A program made the position numbers and the translations under genes. Below are positions 5,059-5,287 of a stretch of 5,287 bases of DNA, piece after piece (the first letter of the stretch is position 1; the number at the start of each line of letters is the position of its first letter). The stretch covers positions 1 through 5,287 of the forward strand of contig CANEXR010000211.1 of assembly GCA_947443815.1 (NCBI GenBank). Direction: 5' to 3'. The notes under the pieces are model-generated. The model did not search any database and was not told the DNA's origin. It saw only the letters and a program-made list of their open reading frames with translations. The DNA comes from Flavobacteriaceae bacterium (GTDB taxonomy: Bacteria > Bacteroidota > Bacteroidia > Flavobacteriales > Flavobacteriaceae).

Positions 5059-5287
5059 TCAATCATACGAAATGGCCTCTATCCTATCTGAATTTGTATC
5101 AAATGGGATAAAATCTGAGGTAATGAGATTACATTCAATTTTCATAAAGGTACAATTAGAATCACCAAAATAACTGGCAACAGCAACTTCCGAAGCATCT
5201 TTTCCGTGGGCTATTTTAACCAATCCATTAGCAAAAGATAATTTTGTAGGGTCAAAAAAGATCCAGTTTCCTCCTATATATGCTTCA
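5059..5287 (-). CDS. Transglutaminase-like protein, C-terminal fragment; 5' end outside window
   Basis: On the minus strand an open frame runs from the right edge to a TGA at 5059-5061, giving the last 75 residues. It has no start in the window because it enters from beyond it. The visible beginning, EAYIGGNWIFFDPTKL, is the stretch after the catalytic His of transglutaminase-like (Transglut_core) domains. The Asp in FFDPT (visible residue 12) would be the third member of the Cys-His-Asp triad; Cys and His must lie outside. It continues with NGLVKIAHGKDASEVAVA and SYFGDSNC, the pattern I associate with the short transglutaminase-family proteins of bacteria. Such proteins are cysteine peptidases or amidases more often than true cross-linkers. 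The gene is convergent with the membrane-protein gene, 64 bases between stops, so it belongs to a different transcription unit. Confidence 0.8.
   Translation of the reverse strand, partial: EAYIGGNWIFFDPTKLSFANGLVKIAHGKDASEVAVASYFGDSNCTFMKIECNLITSDFIPFDTNSDRIEAISYD

Overview
The window reads as a piece of a Bacteroidetes chromosome, most likely Flavobacteriaceae and Flavobacterium-like. The DNA is AT-rich, the starts are preceded by A-rich leaders rather than Shine-Dalgarno sites, and the first protein ends in a type IX secretion (T9SS) C-terminal sorting domain, a system confined to this phylum. Several proteins (DUF1398, the AHSA1-type SRPBCC proteins, the TPR protein ending in an EEGCADLHKAKE-like repeat) are also of the kind common in flavobacteria. 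These taxonomic statements are family-level judgement, not a database match.

Layout. (1) Positions 1-1239 hold the C-terminal 412 residues of a large secreted carbohydrate-binding protein (end of a CBM6, a Big_2 Ig-like domain, a ricin-type beta-trefoil, a T9SS tail). Its N-terminus, probably with a catalytic domain, lies outside the window. A good intrinsic terminator follows at about 1276-1307. (2) A non-coding stretch to 1560 holds the terminator and two candidate Bacteroidetes-type promoters. (3) A same-strand cluster at 1561-3525 encodes a hotdog-fold thioesterase, a DUF1398 protein and two diverged AHSA1-type SRPBCC proteins. The tight spacing suggests at least partial co-transcription. 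(4) A 123-bp spacer with a perfect 16-bp palindrome precedes an exported TPR-repeat protein (3649-4260). 47 bp later comes a polytopic membrane protein (4308-4994) with a HEIIH motif, an AGP motif and a downstream N-x-x-P...GD segment, which looks like a divergent site-2-protease/M50-type metallopeptidase. (5) On the minus strand, convergent to all the rest, the window ends inside the C-terminal part of a transglutaminase-like protein (stop at 5059-5061), whose start lies beyond the right edge.

How the genes work together: no single pathway is evident. The first gene belongs to extracellular polysaccharide use. The central cluster is a set of small soluble cytoplasmic proteins with hydrophobic-ligand or acyl-thioester folds. 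The TPR and membrane-protease-like genes are envelope-located. I do not see a mobile element, CRISPR array, RNA gene or clearly new defence-type system. The most unusual item is the cysteine-bearing HEIIH membrane protein.
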